Assembly: GCA_030679615.1 (NCBI GenBank)
Contig: JAUXSJ010000269.1
Location: 1 to 23,216 of the forward strand
Direction: 5' to 3'
DNA length: 23,216 bases
DNA from: Parachlamydiaceae bacterium
GTDB lineage: Bacteria; Chlamydiota; Chlamydiia; Chlamydiales; Parachlamydiaceae
Below the pieces are notes generated by a model. The model was not told the origin of the DNA, did not search any database, and saw nothing but the letters and a program-made list of their open reading frames with translations. The translations under genes were made by a program, and so were the position numbers. Numbering within the stretch: position 1 is the first letter of the stretch; each line of letters begins with the position of its first letter. Below are positions 1-8,194 of the stretch, one piece after another.

Positions 1-40
1 AAAAACAAGCCCAGACTAAAGTCTAGGCTACATTTTATCA
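1..40. repeat. Truncated arm of the ~195 bp inverted-repeat element
   Basis: This is the outer part of one arm of the element seen whole at 9711-9907 and 21355-21547. It holds the AGACT-TT-AGTCT mini-palindrome core and ends in the same terminal TTTATCA. The rest lies beyond the window edge. A short related hairpin (AGCCT-TTC-AGGCT) follows at 46-58. The remaining leader to 205 shows a small palindrome at 70-82 (TGTGTT-C-AACACA) and no convincing Shine-Dalgarno for the next gene. Confidence 0.8.
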
Positions 41-205
41 TTTGAAGCCTTTCAGGCTAATTAATTAACTGTGTTCAACACAAGAGATTATCGCTTAACG
101 CTTATGTTATGTGATAAATAGATATTCAGTATGATGGTGAATTTTTTCATTGTGGCGTTGTTTTAGAGATGATCACACTTTAAATTAAAAAGCTTATGAA
201 TACTT

Positions 206-1870
206 ATGCATTCTAACTTGCTCATCGTTGGAATATTAACTATTGGTTTTGCATTAGCAAGTCTATTTGCTTATATCAGTCAACGTCTTAAATTAAATGT
301 CATTATAGGCTATTTATTAGCTGGTTTCATTATCGGACCCTATTCACCCGGATTTGTAGCCAACATCGAAATTGCAGAACAACTTGCAGAAATTGGAGTG
401 ATTCTAATGCTTTTTGGCGTAGGGATGCACTTTAAAATCGAAGATTTAATCCGTGTAAGAAACATTGCTATTCCTGGTGCTATTGGTCAAACCTTTTTTG
501 CAACAATTGTAACAATGTTGATTGTTCACAGTGTAGGTTGGACGTTAGAAGCTGGATTAATCATCGGTTTATCAATAGGTGTTGCAAGTACAGTTGTTTT
601 AGTTCGAATATTATCTGATAATAAAGTCCTTAATACTACAAAAGGTCATATTGCAGTTGGGTGGTTGATTGTAGAAGACATTTTTACTGTGATTATTTTA
701 ATTTTTTTACCAACAATTGCCGCATTTTCTGCGGGTGAGGACCTTTCTTTTTTTAATATTGGAGTAGAAATTATTGCTGTTATTGCAAAGTTTTTCATTT
801 TAGCTTTGTTGATGTTTACATGGGGCCAAAAAATTATAGATTATATCTTAACTAAGGTTGTACAAGTACGTTCAAATGAATTATTTACACTGACAATTCT
901 TGCTCTTGTTTTCGTAATTGCTACTGGATCATCCGTGGTATTTGGAACTTCAATTGCTTTAGGTGCTTTTATTGCTGGTATGGTGATTGGAAAAACCACT
1001 GTGAAGCATCAAGCTGCAGCAAATGCCTTACCTTTAAAAGATATTTTTGCTGTTGTTTTTTTTCTATCCATTGGGATGCTTTTTAATCCAGCAGCAATTT
1101 TGACGAATTTTGGTCTATTTGTGGGATGTATTTTTGTTATTTTAATTATCAAGCCTCTTGTAGCTTATTTAATCACATTATTTTTGGGTAATACATTAAA
1201 TACAGCACTGACAGTGGCGATTTCATTAGCGCAAATTGGAGAGTTTTCATTCATTTTAGCAGAAGAAGCAATGAGCTTTAAACTTATTCCTGAAGAAGGA
1301 TTTGATATTCTTGTTGCCTGTGCTCTCGTATCTATTTCCCTTAATCCAATATTTTTTAAAATGATAGGATCCTTAGAATCCACTATTAAAAAATTTAATT
1401 TTTTTAAAGGATCTAACCATGATTTTTTGAATCAGATTAAAGAGAAAAAAAAGTTATCATCAAAGGTCCTGATCATAGGATTTGGTCAGATTGGAAAAGA
1501 GATAGCAAAAACTGTAAAAAGATCCGGTTTTATTCCTGTCATTATTGAACAAAATATCAATACAATTTCGGGTATGGAAGAACATGAAATGATTTTATTT
1601 GGGGATGCGGCTGATTCAAGTATTTTAAAAGATGCTTATATTGAAGAAGCAAGTTATTTGTTAATTACAACGTCAGAAATAACTAAAATGATGAAAATTA
1701 TTCAAGCAGCTCGTTATGCTAATCCAGAAATTCAAATTATTGCGCATGTTGAAAGCACTTCAGACGTTCATTTATTAGAAGAATTAAATGTTGAGTGTAT
1801 TTGCACTGAAAATGAATTATTAAAGGCGTTTACAGCTTTAACAAAACAGGTTTTAATTAAGCTCCAATAA
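206..1870 (+). CDS. Kef/YbaL-type monovalent cation/proton antiporter (CPA2) with C-terminal RCK-N domain
   Basis: Inner-membrane antiporter of the CPA2 family, 554 residues, close to the length of E. coli YbaL. Residues 1-390 are a string of about 12 hydrophobic segments. They include a conserved Glu-Asp pair at 156-157 (VGWLIVEDIF) and the QIGEFSF stretch near 343-349, both typical of Kef/YbaL transporters. Residues about 420-554 form a soluble RCK-N/TrkA-N nucleotide-binding domain starting KVLIIGFGQIGKEIA, with the GxGxxG loop at 425-430. The family exchanges K+ (or Na+) for H+ and is gated by the soluble domain. Which ion it moves here cannot be read from sequence. The ATG is the first in frame and lacks a clear Shine-Dalgarno. 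It looks monocistronic. Confidence 0.93.
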   Translation: MHSNLLIVGILTIGFALASLFAYISQRLKLNVIIGYLLAGFIIGPYSPGFVANIEIAEQLAEIGVILMLFGVGMHFKIEDLIRVRNIAIPGAIGQTFFATIVTMLIVHSVGWTLEAGLIIGLSIGVASTVVLVRILSDNKVLNTTKGHIAVGWLIVEDIFTVIILIFLPTIAAFSAGEDLSFFNIGVEIIAVIAKFFILALLMFTWGQKIIDYILTKVVQVRSNELFTLTILALVFVIATGSSVVFGTSIALGAFIAGMVIGKTTVKHQAAANALPLKDIFAVVFFLSIGMLFNPAAILTNFGLFVGCIFVILIIKPLVAYLITLFLGNTLNTALTVAISLAQIGEFSFILAEEAMSFKLIPEEGFDILVACALVSISLNPIFFKMIGSLESTIKKFNFFKGSNHDFLNQIKEKKKLSSKVLIIGFGQIGKEIAKTVKRSGFIPVIIEQNINTISGMEEHEMILFGDAADSSILKDAYIEEASYLLITTSEITKMMKIIQAARYANPEIQIIAHVESTSDVHLLEELNVECICTENELLKAFTALTKQVLIKLQ

Positions 1871-1966
1871 TAATTTTAATCGACTACATCATTACTTTTT
1901 ATCACATTGCAGCATCTCCTTGCATATAAAATCAAGCATCGTTCAATTATGTTATGCTATTTATGA

Positions 1967-1983
1967 ATAGAACTTCGTTCTAT
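1967..1983 (+). terminator. Small hairpin downstream of the antiporter gene
   Basis: A perfect 7 bp stem (ATAGAAC/GTTCTAT) with a TTC loop lies about 100 nt after the antiporter stop. No T-run follows, so a role as an intrinsic terminator is weakly supported. It could be only a chance palindrome in AT-rich DNA. Confidence 0.25.
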
Positions 1984-2021
1984 AACTACAGAAATAAGTT
2001 AAAATTTAAAAAAATAATTTA

Positions 2022-2051
2022 TTGACAAGGGGGTGTTCGATTTTTTAGGAT
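2022..2051 (+). promoter_or_regulatory. Sigma-70-like promoter for the beta-propeller gene
   Basis: A perfect -35 box TTGACA at 2022-2027 is followed after 18 nt by TAGGAT at 2046-2051. A TATAAT at 2051-2056 overlaps it but would give an overlong 23 nt spacer. The start would be about 20 nt upstream of the ATG at 2079, giving a very short leader without an obvious Shine-Dalgarno. Confidence 0.6.
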
Positions 2052-2078
2052 ATAATTTTAATTTAAAAACAGTGACTT

Positions 2079-4019
2079 ATGTTTTATAAATGGATATTAT
2101 TTTTATTGATTGGAATTTGGATAAGCAATGATGCTTTTGCTTTATCTTCATCACATCAAGAGGTATTTGGGGTAGTTCATGCCGATGGCCAACCTTTAGC
2201 AAATGCAAAAGTCAAGTTATTTAAAATAAATTCAAGTAATAGCCGTTTACTAGAAGAATCTCACACAAATCAAGAAGGTATTTATCAGATTTCTTTTCAT
2301 GCGAAATCGAAATCACAATTATATTTATTGGCATATGATAATGATAGACCTGAAATTATTTTGGGAACTGCTTTTCAATTAGATAGCCAGCTAAATCAAA
2401 TTGAAGTAAATGAATTAACAACTGTTGCAACGGTTTATGCTTTAGCTCAATTTATAGAAAAAAATAAAATTTTTGGTCCCAATCCTGGGAGGGAAAATTC
2501 TGTTTCTTTGATTAAAAACCTTGTTGATTTAACTGATGGAACACCAGGAAGTGTGATTTCAAATTTTGAAAATGGGGATTTGGGTAATCTACGTAGCACA
2601 AGAGCTTTACAAATTCAAAATACTCTTGCAAATTTAATTGCGGGGTGCATTGCGAATTCTAAAAACTGTAAAAAATTGTTTGCATTGCTGTCTGAAAATG
2701 GCGAAAAAGTAACAAATACCTTTGAAGCTATTCACAGTATTGCAATGAATCCATTTACACAGAATAACATCTCTCTTTATAATTTAGCCTTAAAAGAATT
2801 GATTTATACACCATCACTTGAGTTGCCACCAGAATCATGGACACTGGTATTACATTATGTTCAAGGTGGATTTTGCGCACCAGGAAGAACTTATTTTGAT
2901 TCAAAAGGAAATGTTTGGAGCAATAACAATTTTAATCCACCATCCGGAATTTCGCCTAATACACCAGGAAAACAAATAACCGTTTTAAATCCTCGAGGAA
3001 TGCCAATATTAGGTAGTCCAATATTTAGTCCCTTCATCAATGGTTCTGGATATGGTATTTCCATTGATAAAAATGATTTTGTTTGGATTGCAAGTTTTAA
3101 TGGCGGCCAGATTGCTCAGTTTACGCCGAATGGTATTTTGGCTAAGCATTCAGCAGGGCTTAATTTTCCAATGGGTATTGCTATTGATCAAAAAAATAAT
3201 TTATGGATTGCTAATATGGGGGGACCTAAAGAACCTACAAACCCTGGTTCTGTAACTGTCTTTCTTAAAGGAGATCCTGAAAAGCGGATTGAAACCAATG
3301 TAGGAATTTATAAACCCTTTAGTCTTGCTATTGATGATCAAGGTCGCTGCTGGGTAGCAAATGGAGGTTTTTTTCCTACTGGTAGTGTGACAATTTTAGA
3401 ATTAACAAAAAATAATGAAATTGAAGTGCTACAAGATCGATTGCCTAAGAATTCGAATGATAACATTCCTTCTGAATCATCCATTGGATTTCCAGGTCAT
3501 CTATCTTCCCCAAAAACAATTGCTATTGATGGGTATGGGAATGGTTGGGTGAATAATTTCTTTATTCCACAAGTGACTTTTGTTGATAAGAAAACATTTG
3601 AAGTCATTAACTATGATCTTGATCCAAAATCTAGAGGTTGGGGCCTTGCAGTAGATGGAGATAATTTAATCTGGGCAGCAAGTTTTAGTAATTCATTTAA
3701 CGGTCCTTTTTTTCATGCACCCCCTGTTGTTTCTGTTTTAAATGGACAGAAAAAAAATCGTGGGCAATTCTTATATAGTTTTTCTAATCCTTCTTTCCAG
3801 CATTTAACCTCACTTCAAATTGATTCCTCAGGAAATGTATGGGTTGGCAATAATTGGGGGTTAGATTCTAAACCGGCATTAGGAATAATAACTGGCGGGG
3901 ATGGGCTAGTTCAATTTATTGGGGTGGCCACACCAGTGAAAACACCTTTACTTGGTGAACCGGTGAATCCATCGAAAAAGCGGGTTAAGCATCATCACCA
4001 TAATTGTTATAGAGGGTAA
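2079..4019 (+). CDS. Secreted protein with N-terminal carboxypeptidase-like domain and NHL/Vgb-type beta-propeller
   Basis: 646 residues. A Sec signal peptide spans residues 1 to about 22 (hydrophobic core ILFLLIGIWIS, then NDAFA). A short beta-sandwich region resembling carboxypeptidase regulatory-like domains follows at about 28-100 (GVVHADGQPLANAKVKL). An alpha-helical stretch runs from 110 to 250. From about 270 there are seven spaced blade motifs of the type D-x-x-G/N-x-x-W-(V/I)-x-N, near residues 274, 329, 369, 419, 484, 526 and 582. This is the pattern of NHL/streptogramin-lyase-like six- or seven-bladed propellers. The C-terminus is basic and His-rich (RVKHHHHNCYRG). Such propellers often bind proteins or sugars, but no catalytic activity can be assigned. 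It has its own promoter and is likely periplasmic, outer-membrane or exported. Confidence 0.8.
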   Translation: MFYKWILFLLIGIWISNDAFALSSSHQEVFGVVHADGQPLANAKVKLFKINSSNSRLLEESHTNQEGIYQISFHAKSKSQLYLLAYDNDRPEIILGTAFQLDSQLNQIEVNELTTVATVYALAQFIEKNKIFGPNPGRENSVSLIKNLVDLTDGTPGSVISNFENGDLGNLRSTRALQIQNTLANLIAGCIANSKNCKKLFALLSENGEKVTNTFEAIHSIAMNPFTQNNISLYNLALKELIYTPSLELPPESWTLVLHYVQGGFCAPGRTYFDSKGNVWSNNNFNPPSGISPNTPGKQITVLNPRGMPILGSPIFSPFINGSGYGISIDKNDFVWIASFNGGQIAQFTPNGILAKHSAGLNFPMGIAIDQKNNLWIANMGGPKEPTNPGSVTVFLKGDPEKRIETNVGIYKPFSLAIDDQGRCWVANGGFFPTGSVTILELTKNNEIEVLQDRLPKNSNDNIPSESSIGFPGHLSSPKTIAIDGYGNGWVNNFFIPQVTFVDKKTFEVINYDLDPKSRGWGLAVDGDNLIWAASFSNSFNGPFFHAPPVVSVLNGQKKNRGQFLYSFSNPSFQHLTSLQIDSSGNVWVGNNWGLDSKPALGIITGGDGLVQFIGVATPVKTPLLGEPVNPSKKRVKHHHHNCYRG

Positions 4020-4043
4020 GATTAAAATTCCTCATTTTTGACC

Positions 4044-4135
4044 GTGCTAAAGCTCTCGCGATTTAATCTTCGTAAATGATCTAGTATTAAAAAATAAGTT
4101 CGTTAACGACGATTGAAATAGCGAGACTTTAGCAA
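4044..4135. repeat. Imperfect inverted repeat between convergent genes
   Basis: Arms 4044-4079 and 4100-4135 pair over about 36 nt with around 80% matches (GTGCTAAAGCTCTCGC against the complement of GCGAGACTTTAGCAA). They leave a 20 nt loop. It sits between the convergent propeller gene and the minus-strand membrane gene, so it could act as a shared terminator. Its size and imperfect pairing also fit a decayed MITE-like element. Confidence 0.6.
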
Positions 4136-4159
4136 TGTGAAAAATATGAAATTTTAAAT

Positions 4160-4759
4160 TTAATCGATTATATTAGCTTTATTCATTAATTCATTAAAAC
4201 GCTCATTTTCTAAATTAATTTTATTATTTTGTTCCTCAATAGCATTTTTTTGTTCTTCAAGGTTTTTTTGAATTGTTTCTTGTAGTTCAAGTTCGCGTGC
4301 TTTAGCAGCATTTTTTACATCAGGAAGATTTAAATAAGCATTTACAGTTTTATTACCAAATTTACTTAGTTTTGCACTAATGAAAATTAGGCCTAAACTT
4401 AAAATAAAAACAAACTTTATTTTGTTGATGTTAGAAAAAACATTTTTTGGCATAAGTACTTCTAATGCTTGGCCTAAGTCTGTTATATTAGAAAAAACAA
4501 AATCTAATGATAGCTTTGCCCCAATATAAAAGCCTCCACCAAGTGCAAGTCCATATCCACTAATTATACTAATGACACTTGCCATCCTGGCGGCTTTTTC
4601 TGATAGATTTTCATTTCTCCTTGCTATAACTACATCTGGATCATTTTTTTTTGGCGATGGTATTTTTGTAAAATTATGGATAACTCTAGCACATGTTCCA
4701 GAAATTGTAGTACCAACTGCACCACCAGCAAGAGCGAAAGGTCCGACAGCTAAAAACAT
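4160..4759 (-). CDS. Hypothetical membrane protein with C-terminal coiled coil
   Basis: 199 residues, family not recognised. A hydrophobic Gly/Ala-rich N-terminus (residues 2-23) could be a signal anchor. Two further hydrophobic stretches lie at about 62-85 (VISIISGYGLALGGG) and 113-131 (FVFILSLGLIFISA). Residues about 150-199 are Glu/Lys/Asn/Gln-rich and strongly predicted by eye to form a coiled coil. The start is firm: AAGGAG lies 7 nt upstream of the ATG. It is preceded by AT-rich DNA and the long inverted repeat at 4902-5040. Membrane segments plus coiled coil would suit a chlamydial inclusion-membrane-type or structural protein. The hydrophobic segments are not the tight bilobed pair of classic Inc proteins, so this is only a possibility. 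Confidence 0.75.
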   Translation of the reverse strand: MFLAVGPFALAGGAVGTTISGTCARVIHNFTKIPSPKKNDPDVVIARRNENLSEKAARMASVISIISGYGLALGGGFYIGAKLSLDFVFSNITDLGQALEVLMPKNVFSNINKIKFVFILSLGLIFISAKLSKFGNKTVNAYLNLPDVKNAAKARELELQETIQKNLEEQKNAIEEQNNKINLENERFNELMNKANIID

Positions 4760-4901
4760 TTAAACTCCTTTTTTTTATTTTTAAATTATATTAATTATTA
4801 AACTATTTTAGTAAACAATAAAATATTATTAATAAAATTTCAATCTAAAAATTAAATAATTAATAAAATTAGTTTGGTAATTAACGTAATTTGCAAATAA
4901 C

Positions 4902-5040
4902 TAAGTTAAATTAAATTTTTATCGTTATATCGTTTCCATCGTTAATTTTTCTTCTAGATTCGATTTATTTAAAAGTAAAATTAACGATGGAAACGACATA
5001 ACGATATAATGATATAACGATAAAAATTTAATTTAACTTA
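4902..5040. repeat. Long inverted repeat with internal 8 bp unit expansion
   Basis: The left arm 4902-4949 and right arm 4977-5040 are complementary from TAAGTTAAATTAAATTTTT inward to CCATCGTTAATTTT. The one difference is 16 extra bases in the right arm. The extra bases look like two more copies of an ATCGTTAT-type 8-mer. The loop is 27 nt. It fills most of the 301 bp gap between the symporter pseudogene and the membrane protein gene. It may serve as a terminator for the former, but its length is more like a mobile or REP-type repeat. The rest of the gap (4760-4901) is plain AT-rich DNA in which I see nothing else. Confidence 0.85.
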
Positions 5041-5060
5041 ATTTGTAATTTACAATAATT

Positions 5061-6458
5061 CTATGAAGGTGAATTTGACTCAGCCTTCAAGATATTTAGG
5101 AAAGTTTTTGTTTCTGCGACGACGACACCAGATAAAGCACAAAGTGCAATTAAATTAGGAAATGCCATCAGTCCATTAAAAATATCCGATATTTTCCAGA
5201 CGATTTCTAATTCTAAAATTGCTCCAGGAATAATAAATAAGACAAAGAGAACTCGATAATAAGGGACTGCTTTTTCACCAAATAAGTATTCGATGCATTT
5301 TTCACCATAGTATGACCAGCCTAACAATGTCGTAAATGCAAATAAAATTAATCCAATGGTGACGATGAACCCTCCGCCTTTCAATACAGATTCAAAGGCT
5401 GTAACAGTCATGGTAGCGCCTGTTAAAAGTTTTCCTTCTTCATCCAAAATTCCAAAGACACCCGTAACACCTAAAACTAATCCAGTGACAGAACACATAA
5501 TGATCGTCGCTAAAAAAGATCCTGTCATCGATACCATGGCTTGTCGACCTGGTAAATCCGTCTTCGCTGCGGCAGCTGCAATTGATGCTGTTCCAAGGCC
5601 AGCTTCGCTAGTCATTAGCCCGCGACTCACACCTACTTGTAGAGCGATCAAAAGAGTCGATCCTAGGAATCCACCAAAGGCTGCTTGTCCGGTAAAAGCA
5701 TGAGAAAAAATTGAGTAAACTGTTTCAGGAATTTTATCGTAACTTAGAATAAGAATGATCAACGCACCTAAAATGTAAAAAACCGCCATAAAAGGAACTA
5801 AATATCCCGCGACTTTTCCGATGCTTTTGATTCCACCAATTAAAGTTAATCCTGTTAATAAAGCAACTACACAACCTGTTATCCAAGGTTCAATATTAAA
5901 AGAGGACTCTAAAACATCGGCAACCGAATTAGCTTGAAGCATATTTCCGCCACCTAATGCCGCTATCGCACCAAAAAAAGCAAAAGAAATGGCTAGCCAT
6001 TTCCACTTTAGGCCTTTTTCAATGAAATACATGGGGCCTCCACACATTTCACCTTTAGCATCTTTTTCTCGATACTTGATTGCCAGAAGTGCTTCCGCAT
6101 ATTTTGTGGCCATTCCAAGAAGGGCAGTAACCCACATCCAAAAGAGAGCTCCCAATCCACCTACTGTAATCGCCGTAGCTACTCCAGCAATATTTCCAAT
6201 CCCAATAGTGGCAGCTCAAGCAGTCATTAAAGACTGAAAATGAGAGATATCTCCTTCACCTTCAGCTTCGGGATGCTTTTTGCTTGGAGTAAATACAAGT
6301 TTAAGTGCATAACCAAGATAACGTAATTGTAATCCTTGCAATACTAATGTCAAATAGATTCCAATACCAGTTAAAAGCACAAGTAAAGGTGCGCCCCATA
6401 CCCAACGATAAGCAGCGTCGATAAAATTTAATAAAAATTCATTGATTGAATCAGGCAA
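5061..6458 (-). pseudogene. AGCS sodium:alanine/glycine symporter, interrupted by an in-frame TGA
   Basis: A full-length symporter frame of 466 codons including the final stop, clearly paralogous to the intact copy upstream. It starts at a TTG (6456-6458) preceded by GGAG with a 7 nt gap. It reads 80 codons and then hits TGA at complement 6216-6218. After that it continues in the same frame with no other lesion (AATIGIGNIAGVATAITVGG) to a TAG at 5061. The paralogue has Leu at the stop position (LMTSLAGAIG against LMTA*AATIG), so a single TTA to TGA change explains it. All later family motifs survive, including SEAGLGTASIAAAAAKTD. The loss looks recent, or it is a sequencing error. No good start codon with Shine-Dalgarno is visible for re-initiation after the stop. 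Confidence 0.9.
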
Positions 6459-6484
6459 TTGATGTCTCCAAATATCGATAAAGA

Positions 6485-7852
6485 TTATTCATCCGCTTTC
6501 GCTCGATGGATGCTGGATAAAAATGCTTTAGTTTCTTTTACAATCACTCCAGATAAACATATTAAGGCAATGAGGTTAGGAATAATCATGAGACCATTGC
6601 TAATATCTGCGAGTTGCCAAGCTGTTTCCATTTCTAAAACTGCTCCTGGAATAACAACTAAAGCAAATAAGATTCGGTAAACAATAACAGATTTTTCTCC
6701 AAAAAGATATTCACAACATTTTTCACCATAAAAAGACCAGGCTAATACGGTTGTGTAAGCAAATAAAATTAATCCAATGGTAACAAGGTACTCACCACCA
6801 GGAATATGTAAATTGAATGCTGCAATAGCTAAGGATGCGCCTGTAAGAACTTGTCCATTTTCATTATAAGTACCAATTAATCCTGAAATAGCTAAAACCA
6901 ATCCTGTCATAGTGCAAACAATGACTGTGGAAATAAGAGCTCCGGTCATTGTAATCATTGCTTGTCGCCCAGGACTATCGGTTTTTGCAGCAGCAGCAGC
7001 TAATGAAGAGATGCCTAACCCTGCTTCATTTGAAAATACGCTTCTAGATACTCCCATTTGAAGAGCAATAATCATGGTTGCTCCCATGAAACCACCTGCG
7101 GCAGCTTGACCATTCCATGCGTGATCGATAATGGACATAAAAGCTTGCGGAATCAATGCTGCATTAACAACTAAAATGAAAAAAGCCGCTCCAATATAAA
7201 TTAATGCCATGACGGGCACCAATACACCGGCTACATGACCGATACTTTTCACTCCGCCTAAAACAACAGCTCCAGTTAAAATAGATAGAAAAATACCCGT
7301 TATCCAAGGGTTAATATTCCAGACATGTTTAACACCTTCGGCAATGGAATTTGCTTGAACAAGATTTCCAGTACTTAAAGCTGCAATCATACCGAGAATG
7401 GCAAAAATATAAGCAAGCCACTTCCAATTTAATCCTTTTTCCATGTAATGCATGGGGCCTCCACACATTTCACCACGTGAATCGACGATTCGATATTTAA
7501 CAGCGAGTAAGGATTCGGCATATTTTGTTGCCATGCTAATAAAAGCTGTCACCCACATCCAAAAAATCGCACCTAAGCCACCCACCATAATTGCTGCAGC
7601 TACACCAACGATTGTTCCTGTTCCGATAGCACCAGCTAAGGAAGTCATTAATGCTTCGAAAGGATTAATATCTCCTTTTGAATTTTGCTTTTGAGGAGCA
7701 AAAATTTGTTTAAAGGCGTACCCGAGATAGCGAAATTGGACTCCTCTTAAAATAATTGTTAGGTAAATACCCGTCCCTAATAAGAAAAATAAAAGGGGAG
7801 CACTCCAAATCCAATCTCTTAATTGGTTCAAATACAAATCAATTTTTTCCAT
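6485..7852 (-). CDS. Sodium:alanine/glycine symporter (AGCS family)
   Basis: 455-residue integral membrane transporter importing alanine or glycine with Na+ (or H+). Residues 16-37 are the first membrane helix. The conserved segment GAIGTGTIVGVAAAI is at 74-88, and the family signature SNEAGLG with the following AAAAAKTDSPGRQAM is at 274-299. Around eleven hydrophobic segments are visible, and the length matches the family (about 450-480). The ATG at 7850-7852 has only a weak purine stretch upstream. A second, broken copy starts 26 nt downstream, so the pair is a tandem duplication read as one unit. Substrate preference (D-/L-alanine or glycine) cannot be told from sequence. Confidence 0.95.
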   Translation of the reverse strand: MEKIDLYLNQLRDWIWSAPLLFFLLGTGIYLTIILRGVQFRYLGYAFKQIFAPQKQNSKGDINPFEALMTSLAGAIGTGTIVGVAAAIMVGGLGAIFWMWVTAFISMATKYAESLLAVKYRIVDSRGEMCGGPMHYMEKGLNWKWLAYIFAILGMIAALSTGNLVQANSIAEGVKHVWNINPWITGIFLSILTGAVVLGGVKSIGHVAGVLVPVMALIYIGAAFFILVVNAALIPQAFMSIIDHAWNGQAAAGGFMGATMIIALQMGVSRSVFSNEAGLGISSLAAAAAKTDSPGRQAMITMTGALISTVIVCTMTGLVLAISGLIGTYNENGQVLTGASLAIAAFNLHIPGGEYLVTIGLILFAYTTVLAWSFYGEKCCEYLFGEKSVIVYRILFALVVIPGAVLEMETAWQLADISNGLMIIPNLIALICLSGVIVKETKAFLSSIHRAKADE

Positions 7853-7971
7853 TCAGAAACTCAAAAAATTAAATATGGTTTAGGAATTTTGAATAAATAG
7901 TGAATATATAATAATGCTAACAAGATTGATATTTCTCTCACAAGAAAGAAAACAAGAAGAGAAGGTTATGT

Positions 7972-8140
7972 TATAGTCGATTAAATTTGAAACGATATAT
8001 TTTAACTGCTTGAAAGCCTTCATGATTGATCGATTTCGTAATTGACCCAATATTAGAAATAGAGAGTCAATTTAAATGCAATGTTGTACTAGAGTTATCA
8101 AGCAGGTAAAAATATATGATTTGAAATTTAATCGACTATA
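7972..8140. repeat. ~169 bp inverted-repeat (MITE-like) element in a divergent promoter region
   Basis: Arms 7972-8013 and 8098-8140 are complementary with few mismatches. The outer ends are TATAGTCGATTAAATTT and its complement, and the inner ends CTGCTTGA and TCAAGCAG. The 84 nt between them contains a nested pair AATTGAC (8040-8046)/GTCAATT (8066-8072). It lies between the divergent symporter and aroG-like genes, so it is not a terminator of either. It occupies half of the 342 bp gap. I see no strong promoter hexamers in the remainder. Confidence 0.8.
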
Positions 8141-8194
8141 AAATGAGTATCTATGATAAAATTCAATTCTATTGAGTTACTTTAATAGGTTTAA

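Noticed and set aside
3987..4016. His-rich tail of the propeller protein as an engineered tag
   Set aside because: Only four His, encoded in native AT-rich context, with further residues after it; no vector sequence is nearby.
5356..5703. Plus-strand open frame across the symporter pseudogene (and similar at 5989-6237, 7452-7694)
   Set aside because: Antisense shadows of conserved transporter sequence; Pro/Ala/Lys-rich composition without family resemblance.
6216..6218. TGA as a recoded (Trp or selenocysteine) codon
   Set aside because: The paralogue has Leu here, other genes in the window use TGA as a true stop (for example aroG and putA), and no SECIS-like structure stands out.
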